A stretch of 64,000 bases of DNA from an uncultured Collinsella sp. (GTDB lineage: Bacteria; Actinomycetota; Coriobacteriia; Coriobacteriales; Coriobacteriaceae). The notes beneath the pieces were generated by a model. The model saw only the letters and a program-made list of their open reading frames with translations. It was not told the origin of the DNA and did no database searches. The stretch covers positions 1-64,000 of the forward strand of contig CAKUON010000012.1 in NCBI GenBank assembly GCA_934668875.1, given 5' to 3'. Positions 56,546 to 64,000 of this stretch are shown in pieces; position 1 is the stretch's first letter, and each line of letters starts with the position of its first letter. A program made the position numbers and the translations under genes.

Positions 56546-57216
56546 TCGCCATCCTCCATAACATAGCCCTCTCCAATCCGATTGCGAATCGGGTCGTATC
56601 CCAAAGCGCCGCGCAACTTTTTTCGGAGCGACGAGATGTGAACGCGGGTTGCGTTGCTAAAGCTGTTCACGGTGCTATCCCAGACGTGTTCGATAAGTTC
56701 CTCTTGGCTTACCGGTCGCCCCTGATTAAGCATCAGGTATTCCAAGATTCCAGTTTCCTTGCGTGTAAGAGATAGAGCCTCACTGTCCACGGAGGCGATG
56801 CGCGCCTTGGTGTCAAAGTAGAGCTTTCCGCAGGTTAATACTATGTCGCTTTGTGCGAAGCGCCTGAGGGTAAGGCTGCGGATCCTTGCCGCAAGCTCGT
56901 CCAGATGAAACGGCTTGGTGAGGTAATCGTTGGCGCCGGCATCGAGTCCGGCGACTTTATCGGATACTTCGCCACGTGCGGACAGAATCAGTACCTTGGT
57001 CTCGCAGTCGGTTTTCCTAAGTTCCCTGAGCACGGTCATGCCATCGATACGGGGGAGATTGAGGTCGAGCACCACGAGGTCAAAGACTTCGACGCCCAGC
57101 AGGTCGAGCGCCTCCTGTCCATCGTGACAGCAGTCGACGCTGTACGCCAAGTTTCGCAAGCTGCGCGCGATTGCATCGCACAGTGCTCGCTCGTCTTCGA
57201 CGATCAAAATTCGCAT
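56542..57216 (-). CDS. OmpR/PhoB-family response regulator
   Basis: The 224-residue protein has a receiver with phospho-acceptor D51 (VVLDLNLPR), ED at 7-8, and K at the usual place (YLTKPF). A winged-helix output domain follows (LTRKETGILEYLML, FSNATRVHISSLRKKL). The ATG at 57216 follows GAGGAG; the ATG at 57234 is upstream of that site and is rejected. It is divergent from the 48-residue CXXC gene, 90 bp away. Confidence 0.93.
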   Translation of the reverse strand: MRILIVEDERALCDAIARSLRNLAYSVDCCHDGQEALDLLGVEVFDLVVLDLNLPRIDGMTVLRELRKTDCETKVLILSARGEVSDKVAGLDAGANDYLTKPFHLDELAARIRSLTLRRFAQSDIVLTCGKLYFDTKARIASVDSEALSLTRKETGILEYLMLNQGRPVSQEELIEHVWDSTVNSFSNATRVHISSLRKKLRGALGYDPIRNRIGEGYVMEDGE

Positions 57217-57306
57217 AACAGTCTCCTCGCACATTCCAAATCGCGCTTAACACGGATTTTATAGTCGATATGGTCCAATGGTCGCGTAACGAAAGGAGTG
57301 GTCAGG

Positions 57307-57453
57307 TTGTTCAAAGCGGTAAAACCCGTGGTACAGGTCGCTTTGTTGATCGTCGGAATTGCCATGGTGTGCTTTGGCGTTATGCGTGGCGAGGCGGATG
57401 CCGTGCTGGCCAAAGCGATTAGGCTGTGCTTGGAGTGTATCGGAATTGGATAA
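57307..57453 (+). CDS. 48-residue CD1871A-type CXXC membrane protein
   Basis: This short gene starts at TTG (57307), with AAAGGAG at 57292-57298, eight bases upstream. The product has one hydrophobic helix (VVQVALLIVGIAMVCFGVM) followed by RGEADAVLAKAIRLC and the terminal LECIGIG. The pattern helix, RGE, CxxC, IGIG matches the small CXXC family (CD1871A-like) that accompanies membrane polyferredoxins in clostridia. Its end overlaps the start of the next gene, so the two are coupled. It is easily missed because of the rare start codon and small size. Confidence 0.82.
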   Translation: MFKAVKPVVQVALLIVGIAMVCFGVMRGEADAVLAKAIRLCLECIGIG

Positions 57454-58348
57454 AAGAGAAAACACTGCGTCGCATGTTTTGGCCCGATTTCGCGGATTGA
57501 TTCAGGCGGCGGCGACGCTTGCGACCAATATTCATCTGCCCAATTTTGCCAAGGGAGGCATTTACCAAGGGGCGGGCAAGGCCGTCTGTGTGCCGGGACT
57601 CAACTGCTACTCGTGTCCGGCGGCTTCGGGTGCGTGTCCCATCGGCTCGTTTCAGTCGGTGGTGGGCTCGTCTAAGTTTAGCTTTTCGTATTACGTCACC
57701 GGAACGCTCATTCTGATCGGCGTACTGTTGGGGCGTTTTGTATGCGGCTTTTTGTGCCCGTTTGGATGGCTGCAGGAACTTCTACACAAGATTCCCGGCA
57801 AAAAGCTATCAACGAAAAAACTCAAGCCGCTCACGTACATCAAGTATGCCGTGCTGCTGTTTGCCGTGGTGCTGCTGCCTGTCTTGGTGGTCAACGATGT
57901 GGGCATGGGCGACCCATTCTTTTGCAAGTACATCTGCCCACAGGGCGTGCTCGAGGGTGCGATTCCGCTGTCCATCATGAATACGGGAATCCGCTCCGCG
58001 CTGGGAAAGCTCTTTACCTGGAAGCTCGCGATTCTCATTGCGGTTGCGGTGCTGAGCGTGTTGTTCTACCGCCCCTTCTGCAAATGGATTTGCCCCCTCG
58101 GTGCGTTTTATGCGCTCATGAATGGGGTGTCCTTGTTGGGGATTCAGGTTGACGCGTGCAAATGCGTCTCGTGCGGCAAGTGCTCAAAGGTTTGTCAGAT
58201 GGACGTTGATGTGGTCCGCACGCCCAATCATGCCGAATGTATCCGGTGCGGAAAGTGCATCGGAGCCTGTCCTGTCGATGCCATCAGCTATCGCTATGGC
58301 CTGGATGTGTCGGCGGAAAAGCTTCCCTTGACCGCCGATAAAAAGTAA
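57446..58348 (+). CDS. membrane polyferredoxin (NapH/YccM-like 4Fe-4S protein)
   Basis: The 300-residue protein has membrane helices with the repeated motif CPxG at CPIGS, CGFLCPFGWLQEL, CKYICPQGVLEG and CKWICPLGAFY. It ends with two [4Fe-4S] ferredoxin motifs, CVSCGKCSKVCQ and CIRCGKCIGACP. This is the NapH/YccM arrangement for moving electrons across the membrane from quinol or ferredoxin. The TTG at 57446 gives a start that overlaps the previous gene by eight bases; no ATG nearby has a ribosome site. The TlpA-like lipoprotein gene follows 29 bp later. Confidence 0.87.
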   Translation: MDKRENTASHVLARFRGLIQAAATLATNIHLPNFAKGGIYQGAGKAVCVPGLNCYSCPAASGACPIGSFQSVVGSSKFSFSYYVTGTLILIGVLLGRFVCGFLCPFGWLQELLHKIPGKKLSTKKLKPLTYIKYAVLLFAVVLLPVLVVNDVGMGDPFFCKYICPQGVLEGAIPLSIMNTGIRSALGKLFTWKLAILIAVAVLSVLFYRPFCKWICPLGAFYALMNGVSLLGIQVDACKCVSCGKCSKVCQMDVDVVRTPNHAECIRCGKCIGACPVDAISYRYGLDVSAEKLPLTADKK

Positions 58349-58377
58349 ACAAGCTTCGACAAAACGGAGGAATGACT

Positions 58378-59349
58378 ATGAAGCTTTCTAAGATTGCGGC
58401 CCTGTTTATGGTGCCGGTATTGGCCTTGTGCCTTGTGGCATGTTCGGCACCCGGTGGCAATGCGAGCGAATCTGCGAGTTCCGATCCTAAGATCGCAGAA
58501 CTCACTGCGCAGAAGCCGGCCAATGCCGACGAGGCCGCCGAGCTGTATGCGAAGCTCATGCAGAAGGAGAACGAGATCTTTTCGAGTGATAACGCGCTGT
58601 GGGAAAAGGTATTCAATGCGGCAAATAAAGACTCGGCAATGATTGGGGACGGTAGCAATTACGGCGATTTCCTGCTCAAGACCATCGACGGTGCCAAGGA
58701 TGAGTTCACGGCGGATGAGCTTAAGACGCTCAAGGTCGGTGCACAGCAGATCAAGGAGATCGAGGACAAGCTCGAGAGCTTGGAGAAAGAGTTCCCCGGC
58801 TGTGGAAGCACGCCGAGCGCAGGCGAGAGCGTCGACGCTTCGGCCGCTGGCATGACGGCTGGTGCCAATGCTTCGAGCGAGGCGACGAAGTTCCCCAGCT
58901 TTACGGGCAAGGACCTGGATGGCAACGACGTGAGCAGCGACGAGCTGTTCTCTAAGAACAAGGTCACCGTCATGAACTTCTGGTTCACCACGTGCAAGCC
59001 GTGCGTGGGCGAGCTGGGCGATCTTGAGAAACTGAATCAGGAGCTTGCCAAGAAGGGCGGTCAGGTCGTGGGCGTCAATTCCTTTACGCTCGATGGCAAC
59101 AAGGGCGAGATTGCAGATGCCAAGGACGTGCTGAGCAAGAAGGGCGTGACATATAAGAACATCTGGTTCAAGTCGGATAGCGAGGCCGGTAAGTTTACGT
59201 CAAATTTGTTCTCGTTCCCGACAACGTATGTCATCGATCAGAATGGCAACATCGTAGGGGATCCAATCGTGGGAGCCATCAGCTCCGCCGAGCAGCGCGC
59301 AGCACTCGACAAGCTTATCGACCAGGCGATTGCGAAGAGCGAGCAGTAA
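58378..59349 (+). CDS. TlpA/ResA-like thioredoxin-fold lipoprotein
   Basis: The 323-residue lipoprotein has its lipobox at LVAC (C22). A helical region of about 110 residues, unlike normal ResA, precedes a thioredoxin domain (residues about 170-323) with the active site FTTCKPC (C206, C209) and the cis-proline loop FPTTYVID. It faces the outside and can accept electrons from the upstream polyferredoxin to reduce disulfides (inference). ATG at 58378 is preferred, since GGAGGA is seven bases upstream; the ATG at 58372 is too close. The operon ends in a terminator. Confidence 0.9.
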   Translation: MKLSKIAALFMVPVLALCLVACSAPGGNASESASSDPKIAELTAQKPANADEAAELYAKLMQKENEIFSSDNALWEKVFNAANKDSAMIGDGSNYGDFLLKTIDGAKDEFTADELKTLKVGAQQIKEIEDKLESLEKEFPGCGSTPSAGESVDASAAGMTAGANASSEATKFPSFTGKDLDGNDVSSDELFSKNKVTVMNFWFTTCKPCVGELGDLEKLNQELAKKGGQVVGVNSFTLDGNKGEIADAKDVLSKKGVTYKNIWFKSDSEAGKFTSNLFSFPTTYVIDQNGNIVGDPIVGAISSAEQRAALDKLIDQAIAKSEQ

Positions 59350-59428
59350 AAAACGCGTAAAGCATAGCGAGGATCGTGTGTCGCTGTGCGAAGTAGTCCG
59401 CTACCTTTCAAGATAATCTCCACCATAT

Positions 59429-59456
59429 AGAGGTCCCGCTCGGGACCTCTTCTTTT
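59429..59456 (+). terminator. intrinsic terminator of the redox module
   Basis: AGAGGTCCCG / CGGGACCTCT is followed by TCTTTT. Confidence 0.9.
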
Positions 59457-59604
59457 AGGCGCCGTCCCGTTCGTTTTTTGATGCGGTTCCCTACATTCCT
59501 CACTGGTGTCGGCAAAAAAATGGGAATAGAGTAGGAAAAACGCGTCGAATACGAACGGCGGGGGAGAGCGGGCGAGTGCGCCCGCGCGGGAGAGGTTGCC
59601 GTCC

Positions 59605-62600
59605 ATGCTGGAACTCAAAGATATTTGCAAAAGGTACGTCACGCAGTCGTTTACGCAGGTGGCGCTCGATAACGTGACCCTGGCTTTTCGCGATAGCGAG
59701 TTCGTGGCCATTCTGGGTCCCTCGGGCTCGGGCAAAACTACGATGCTCAACGTTATTGGCGGACTGGATCATTTCGATTCCGGCGATCTGCTCATCGACG
59801 GTATTTCGACCAAGGACTTCCGCGATCGCGATTGGGACGCCTACCGAAACAACCGCATCGGCTTCGTCTTCCAGAGCTATAACCTCATTCCGCACCAGAC
59901 TATCTTGGAAAACGTGGAGCTGGCGCTTACGCTTACGGGTGTGGGCCATGCCGAGCGTCGTCAGCGTGCGCGCGAGGCGCTTGAGGCAGTTGGCCTGGGC
60001 GAGCATGTGAACAAGCGCCCGAGCCAGCTTTCGGGCGGACAGATGCAGCGCGTGGCCATTGCTCGCGCCCTCATCAACGACCCCGAGATCGTGTTGGCAG
60101 ACGAGCCGACCGGCGCCCTGGACTCGACAACGTCCGTACAGGTCATGGACTTGCTCAAGGAGGTTGCGCGCGATCGCCTGGTCATCATGGTCACGCACAA
60201 TCCCGAGCTGGCGTACCAATACGCCACGCGTATCGTTAACTTGGCGGACGGCAAGATCACCGATGATTCCGACTCCTTCGACGCCGCTGGGGCTGCGCGT
60301 CGCGAAGCCAAGCCCACGCGCAAAACCTCGATGAGCTTTGTGACGGCGCTGGGGCTTTCTGCCCGAAACCTTATGACCAAAAAGGGCCGTACGGCCATGA
60401 CGGCTTTCGCAGGCTCGATTGGCATTATCGGTATCGCGGCGATTCTGGCGCTCTCCAACGGTGTGAACGACTACATCAAAAAGGTCGAGGAGGATACGCT
60501 CTCGAGCTATCCGCTCACCATTTCCAAGCAGGATTACGATCTGTCGTCCATGATGGGTGGGCATGGGACCACGGAGGATGGCGATGGTGTGAGCGGCGCT
60601 TCCGACAGTGAGGACGATTCGGTCAAGAAGTCCGATAAGATTCCCGTGGTCACGGCCGTGAAGGACATGTTCGCGAGCGTTAAGTCCAACGATATGACGA
60701 ACTTTAAGGCGTGGCTCGATGGCGGCGGCGACGGCATCGACAAAGAGGTCAACGCCATTCAGTACAGCTACGGCGTGACGCCAGTCGTGTATCGCGCGGG
60801 CAAGGGCGACGAGAAGCCCGTGCGCCTGGTGCCCAACGCGATGACCGAGGCCATGAGCGGCGGCGCGAGTTCGGCGGCAACGGTGAGCATGGATTCCATG
60901 GGAACCTCGGTCTTCAACGAGATGATTGACGATCAGAGCCTGCTCGACAGCCAGTACGATGTTGTCGCCGGTCATTGGCCCACGTCTGCCAACGAGGCCG
61001 TGATGGTGCTTTCGAGCCGTGGCACGGTGGGCGACTACACGCTCTATAGCATCGGCGCGCTGGATATCGATGAGCTCAACGACCTGGTTAACAGTGCCAT
61101 GACGGCTGACGGCGGGGTCGAAACGTCCCAGACTGACACCGACTTTACCTACGACGATGCGCTGTCCACGACGTTTAAGGTGTTGTCGCCGGCCGATGCC
61201 TATCGAAAAAATGACGAGACAGGCACGTGGACTGACATGTCTGGCGACGCCGACTTTATGGCAGCCAAGGTTGCCGACGGCATCGACGTGCGCATCGTGG
61301 GCGTGGTGCGACCCAACGAGACGGCCAACGCGAGTGCGCTGTCCCCGGGCATCGCCTACACGCACGCACTGACTCGCCAGCTTATGGAGCGCGCGGCCGA
61401 TTCGCAGATTGTGCAGGAGCAGCTTGCCCATCCCGAGACGGATGTCTTTACCGGCAAGTCATTCGACGAGTTGCAGGGCGAGGCCAAGCAGGGCGTGGAC
61501 CTGGGCCGCATGTTTAGCGTGGACGAGGCGGCGCTCAAGAGTGCGTTCTCGTTCGATGCATCTGCGCTTTCGGGTGCGGCCGGCGGCATGGACCTGTCGG
61601 GCATTGACCTGTCTGGATTGGATATCGATCTTTCGGGCGTTGGGCAGAATATCGACTTCACCGACATTATGGCCAAGGCGCCGACCCCGGATTTCTCAGG
61701 CGTCTTCGATGGCCTGGAGCTTACGCCCGAGCAGATGCAGCAGGTGGGCGCGCTTGCCAATCAGCTGTTCACGGGCTTTATGCAGTCGGAGCAGTTTAAG
61801 GCCCTGACGCCCGAGGACCTTAAGGATGCATCGAAGCTCGCTGCCGCGTTCTCGGCATATCTCGAGCAGGATACCGCGGCGCAGCAGTGCTTGGCTCAGC
61901 TCAAGGCGCTGGGTGGCGACGCTCTGGCCGAGCGCCTGCAGCAAGCCATGACCGATTACGTGCAAAAGCAGCTGGCTCCTTACTTGCAGCAGGCTATGGA
62001 CCAGGTAATGAAGACAATTAGCGACCAGATTGCAACGACCGTGTCGGCGCAGCTCAAAGCGGGCGCAGCGGGGCTTATGGACCAGATGGCCACGCAGATG
62101 TCGTCGAGTTTTGCCAACCTGGCGAGCGCCATGCACGTTGATGCGAGCGCCTTTGCCCGTGCCATCCACTTCAACATGGACGCCGAGGACCTCAGCTCGC
62201 TCATGATGAGCTACGCGAAGGCGTCGAAGCTCACCTACGACAACAACCTGACCACGCTGGGCTATGCGGACGAGGCCGATCCCATTTCGGTTAAGATTTT
62301 CCCGCGCGACTTTGAGGCCAAGGAACGCGTGCTCGACCATATCGATGCCTATAACAAACAGGTCAAAGCCGCCGGGCACGATGAGCAGGCGATCTCGTAC
62401 ACCGACTACATGGGCATCATTATGGGTTCGGTGACCGACATCGTGAACACCATCAGCTTGGTACTCATCGCGTTTGTAAGCATCAGCCTGGTCGTGAGCT
62501 CTATCATGATTGGCATCATCACCTACATCAGTGTGCTGGAGCGCAAAAAGGAGATCGGCATCCTGCGCGCAATCGGTGCGTCGAAGCGCAACGTGGCCAA

Positions 62601-62853
62601 CGTGTTTAATGCCGAGACCTTTATTGAGGGTCTCATCGCTGGCGTCTTTGCCATCGTCGTCGTGGTACTCGTGAGCTTCCCGGTTAATGCTTGGGCGCTT
62701 GCGACTAAGCAGGTACCCAACCTCATGAGCCTGCCCGTGCAGGATGCGCTGGTGCTCATCGCGATCTCGGTGGTGCTGACGGTTGTCGCCGGCCTGCTGC
62801 CGGCCCGCAGCGCATCCAAGAAAGACCCCGTAGAGGCCCTGCGCTCGGAATAA
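59605..62853 (+). CDS. MacB-like ABC transporter with ATPase fused to FtsX-type permease
   Basis: The 1082-residue protein starts with an ABC domain: Walker [10 protein letters not shown] (38-46), signature LSGGQMQR, Walker [12 protein letters not shown] and VTHN. A first membrane helix follows near residue 255 ([16 protein letters not shown]). A 650-residue extracytoplasmic domain is next, with short Asp/Leu/Ser repeats ([14 protein letters not shown]) and a coiled-coil-like section. Three FtsX membrane helices with [19 protein letters not shown] form the C-terminus. The family exports or extracts peptides, antibiotics or lipoproteins. The ATG at 59605 follows GGGAGAGG nine bases upstream. 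It stands alone; no accessory gene is adjacent. Confidence 0.92.
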   Translation: MLELKDICKRYVTQSFTQVALDNVTLAFRDSEFVAILGPSGSGKTTMLNVIGGLDHFDSGDLLIDGISTKDFRDRDWDAYRNNRIGFVFQSYNLIPHQTILENVELALTLTGVGHAERRQRAREALEAVGLGEHVNKRPSQLSGGQMQRVAIARALINDPEIVLADEPTGALDSTTSVQVMDLLKEVARDRLVIMVTHNPELAYQYATRIVNLADGKITDDSDSFDAAGAARREAKPTRKTSMSFVTALGLSARNLMTKKGRTAMTAFAGSIGIIGIAAILALSNGVNDYIKKVEEDTLSSYPLTISKQDYDLSSMMGGHGTTEDGDGVSGASDSEDDSVKKSDKIPVVTAVKDMFASVKSNDMTNFKAWLDGGGDGIDKEVNAIQYSYGVTPVVYRAGKGDEKPVRLVPNAMTEAMSGGASSAATVSMDSMGTSVFNEMIDDQSLLDSQYDVVAGHWPTSANEAVMVLSSRGTVGDYTLYSIGALDIDELNDLVNSAMTADGGVETSQTDTDFTYDDALSTTFKVLSPADAYRKNDETGTWTDMSGDADFMAAKVADGIDVRIVGVVRPNETANASALSPGIAYTHALTRQLMERAADSQIVQEQLAHPETDVFTGKSFDELQGEAKQGVDLGRMFSVDEAALKSAFSFDASALSGAAGGMDLSGIDLSGLDIDLSGVGQNIDFTDIMAKAPTPDFSGVFDGLELTPEQMQQVGALANQLFTGFMQSEQFKALTPEDLKDASKLAAAFSAYLEQDTAAQQCLAQLKALGGDALAERLQQAMTDYVQKQLAPYLQQAMDQVMKTISDQIATTVSAQLKAGAAGLMDQMATQMSSSFANLASAMHVDASAFARAIHFNMDAEDLSSLMMSYAKASKLTYDNNLTTLGYADEADPISVKIFPRDFEAKERVLDHIDAYNKQVKAAGHDEQAISYTDYMGIIMGSVTDIVNTISLVLIAFVSISLVVSSIMIGIITYISVLERKKEIGILRAIGASKRNVANVFNAETFIEGLIAGVFAIVVVVLVSFPVNAWALATKQVPNLMSLPVQDALVLIAISVVLTVVAGLLPARSASKKDPVEALRSE

Positions 62854-62884
62854 TGCGACAAAGGGACAGTTTCTTTGTCGCATT
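62852..62884 (+). terminator. hairpin with GGGACAGTT loop at the ABC stop codon
   Basis: Exact 12-bp arms AATGCGACAAAG / CTTTGTCGCATT enclose GGACAGTTT-like bases, starting inside the stop codon. The ACAAAGGGACAG...CTTTGT design matches 14192-14226. Confidence 0.75.
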
Positions 62885-62903
62885 GAGGCTCTTGCAAAAT
62901 CGG

Positions 62904-63080
62904 GGTCTAATACTTTTCCGAGAAGTGAACGAGCCAAAATGGACCCTCGAAGCATCGACACTTTTTGAACGCGGTTTCCTGCGGTTTTGATTGCAAGATC
63001 CTGCGGTTTTGGTGTCTAAAAATGTCGGTGCTTCGGGGGTCCAAAAACGGTCGTTCACTTCTCGGAAAAAGTATTAGACC
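62904..63080. repeat. 177-bp foldback element with imperfect arms of about 64 bp
   Basis: The left arm 62904-62967 and right arm 63016-63080 are inverted copies with about 80% identity; the first 25 bases (GGTCTAATACTTTTCCGAGA...) differ by one indel. The centre has a direct repeat TCCTGCGGTTTTG (62977 and 62999). No protein is encoded. It resembles a MITE or an old inverted insertion. Confidence 0.8.
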
Positions 63081-63118
63081 TCGCTGCGTAGAAACTGGTG
63101 ATATTACCAAATTGGCTA

Positions 63119-63304
63119 CTACTCCTTGTAGCTTCGCGGGATCACGAGCAACACGAGGAGCGAGAAGCCGAGCAGGATGCCGGGCAGGGCGCCTTCGACG
63201 AAGGCGCCAAAGTTGCCGCCGACAAAAAAGCCGATGTAACCGATGATGCCGCAGATGGCTCCGAGTATGCCCGTGATGCGCAGGGCTTTCATAATGCTAT
63301 TCAT
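63119..63304 (-). CDS. small two-helix membrane protein
   Basis: The 61-residue protein has two hydrophobic glycine-rich helices (ITGILGAICGIIGYIGFFVGG and ALPGILLGFSLLVLLVIP) and a short charged end RSYKE. The pattern is reminiscent of small stress-related membrane proteins, but I cannot assign a family. The ATG at 63304 follows GAGGA. Downstream on this strand lies the foldback element. Confidence 0.65.
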   Translation of the reverse strand: MNSIMKALRITGILGAICGIIGYIGFFVGGNFGAFVEGALPGILLGFSLLVLLVIPRSYKE

Positions 63305-63400
63305 AGCAACCGTCCTCACGCTCAATAGGATGTCGATATGTCGAGCGTGTCGAAAGTGCATATCGAGACTGTTTGCGTGTGGTAATCGCTGTGTATGGGT

Positions 63401-63991
63401 CTAGTTCTTCTTCGCGGAGAGCATGAGGCTGATCTCTGGGTGCGTGTATTTGTCGAACTCTTCCTCGGACTCGGTGTCAAAGGTGTAGTACGACTTTATG
63501 GAGTCGTCCTCTGTCTTGAGGCTGATTCCTTCGTACAGGGAGCCGGCCAAAAACGCCTGTTTAAACTCATCCGACAGGTCGCATGACGTGAGGAGGCTTG
63601 GGGTCGCCACGGAAATATCCAGCCCATTGAGCGGGGCACAGAGCGTCGCGATGTCCTGCTCGACGCGTGCGAGGTTGTCCGCAAGACTTGCCTTGGGATT
63701 GATTTGACTGGTGTAGTCGACGTCCGCGAGCATGCCGTCCGCATCAAAAGTAAGGTAGACATAGGCGGCCTGCGCGGCGAGTACGCCGGCGACCTCTGCG
63801 GAACGGTCTTTGTTGGTTTGGGCTACTGCGAGCCTGTTCTGCAGCTCTTTCCACTGCTTGCCCTGCATTCCAAAACGTGGCACCAGCGCACAGTAGCAAA
63901 AGATGGCGAGCTCGATCGCGGTGAGCGCAATGGCCGTATATATTCCCGCCGGTTGGAACTCTTTTTGGTGAAACGCGATATCGTTGATCAT
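63401..63991 (-). CDS. membrane-anchored protein of unknown function, possibly cut by the window end
   Basis: The 196 visible residues contain one hydrophobic segment (IYTAIALTAIELAIFCYCALV, near residues 17-37) and a soluble acidic part with PKASLADNLARVEQDIATL. The frame stays open to the window edge, and no ribosome site is visible before the ATG at 63991. The true start may therefore lie outside. No recognised family; the small membrane protein gene follows downstream. Confidence 0.6.
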   Translation of the reverse strand: MINDIAFHQKEFQPAGIYTAIALTAIELAIFCYCALVPRFGMQGKQWKELQNRLAVAQTNKDRSAEVAGVLAAQAAYVYLTFDADGMLADVDYTSQINPKASLADNLARVEQDIATLCAPLNGLDISVATPSLLTSCDLSDEFKQAFLAGSLYEGISLKTEDDSIKSYYTFDTESEEEFDKYTHPEISLMLSAKKN

Positions 63992-64000
63992 TTGAAGCGG

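Overview
The window looks like chromosome of a gut Coriobacteriia, most probably Collinsella. It is GC-rich, uses Shine-Dalgarno starts (some GTG/TTG), and carries a type III glutamine synthetase, a DUF711/UPF0210 protein, a fused MurT-GatD protein, BTAD/LuxR-type regulators and sortase-anchored surface proteins. This assignment rests on protein character and not on a database search. There is no rRNA operon, CRISPR array or phage module; one intact tRNA (Glu-UUC) is present.

Layout. 0.4-3.5 kb: a 999-residue ATPase/BTAD regulator. 3.5-10.9 kb (minus strand): YhbY, a methyltransferase, UPF0210, then a methionine module in which metF, a separate methionine synthase reactivation protein and a short MetH are translationally linked. 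11.3-13.4 kb: glnN. 13.5-14.2 kb: a MITE-like element, an 88-bp duplication of the tRNA-Glu 3' end, and the tRNA. 14.2-18.6 kb (minus): MurT-GatD fusion and two tandem helical-repeat proteins. 19.1-22.9 kb: iron alcohol dehydrogenase, glycerol-dehydrogenase-like enzyme, a four-cluster ferredoxin. 23.0-28.3 kb: an alpha-glucoside PTS catabolon (GntR/UTRA regulator, zinc polyol-type dehydrogenase, EIICB, family 4 phospho-glucosidase) with operator-like repeats. 28.4-33.8 kb: ychF, small proteins, an XRE gene facing a HAD-like remnant across a perfect 24-bp palindrome, asparaginase, guaA.

33.9-55.3 kb is an accessory-looking stretch. It has a MerR-flavodoxin-CMD/cupin group, three consecutive sirtuin-like genes (SirTM type) facing a TetR gene across a palindrome, an LPXTG protein, a second flavodoxin, a foreign-looking DUF4143 ATPase beside a truncated ATPase relic, a divergent type IIA topoisomerase pair, a lipoprotein, an XRE/membrane pair, a 1455-residue Tat/sortase surface protein and a LuxR regulator. 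It ends at a fossil of the last 24 codons of guaA, although the intact guaA stands 21.5 kb upstream. 55.4-59.3 kb: a two-component system divergent from a membrane redox module (48-residue CXXC protein, polyferredoxin membrane protein, TlpA-like lipoprotein). 59.6-62.9 kb: a MacB-like ABC fusion, then two palindromic elements and two small membrane proteins, the last possibly cut by the window edge.

The strongest leads are the three-sirtuin cluster, the CXXC/polyferredoxin/TlpA module with its sensor kinase, the guaA fossil, and an unusual density of long-armed intergenic inverted repeats of at least three kinds.
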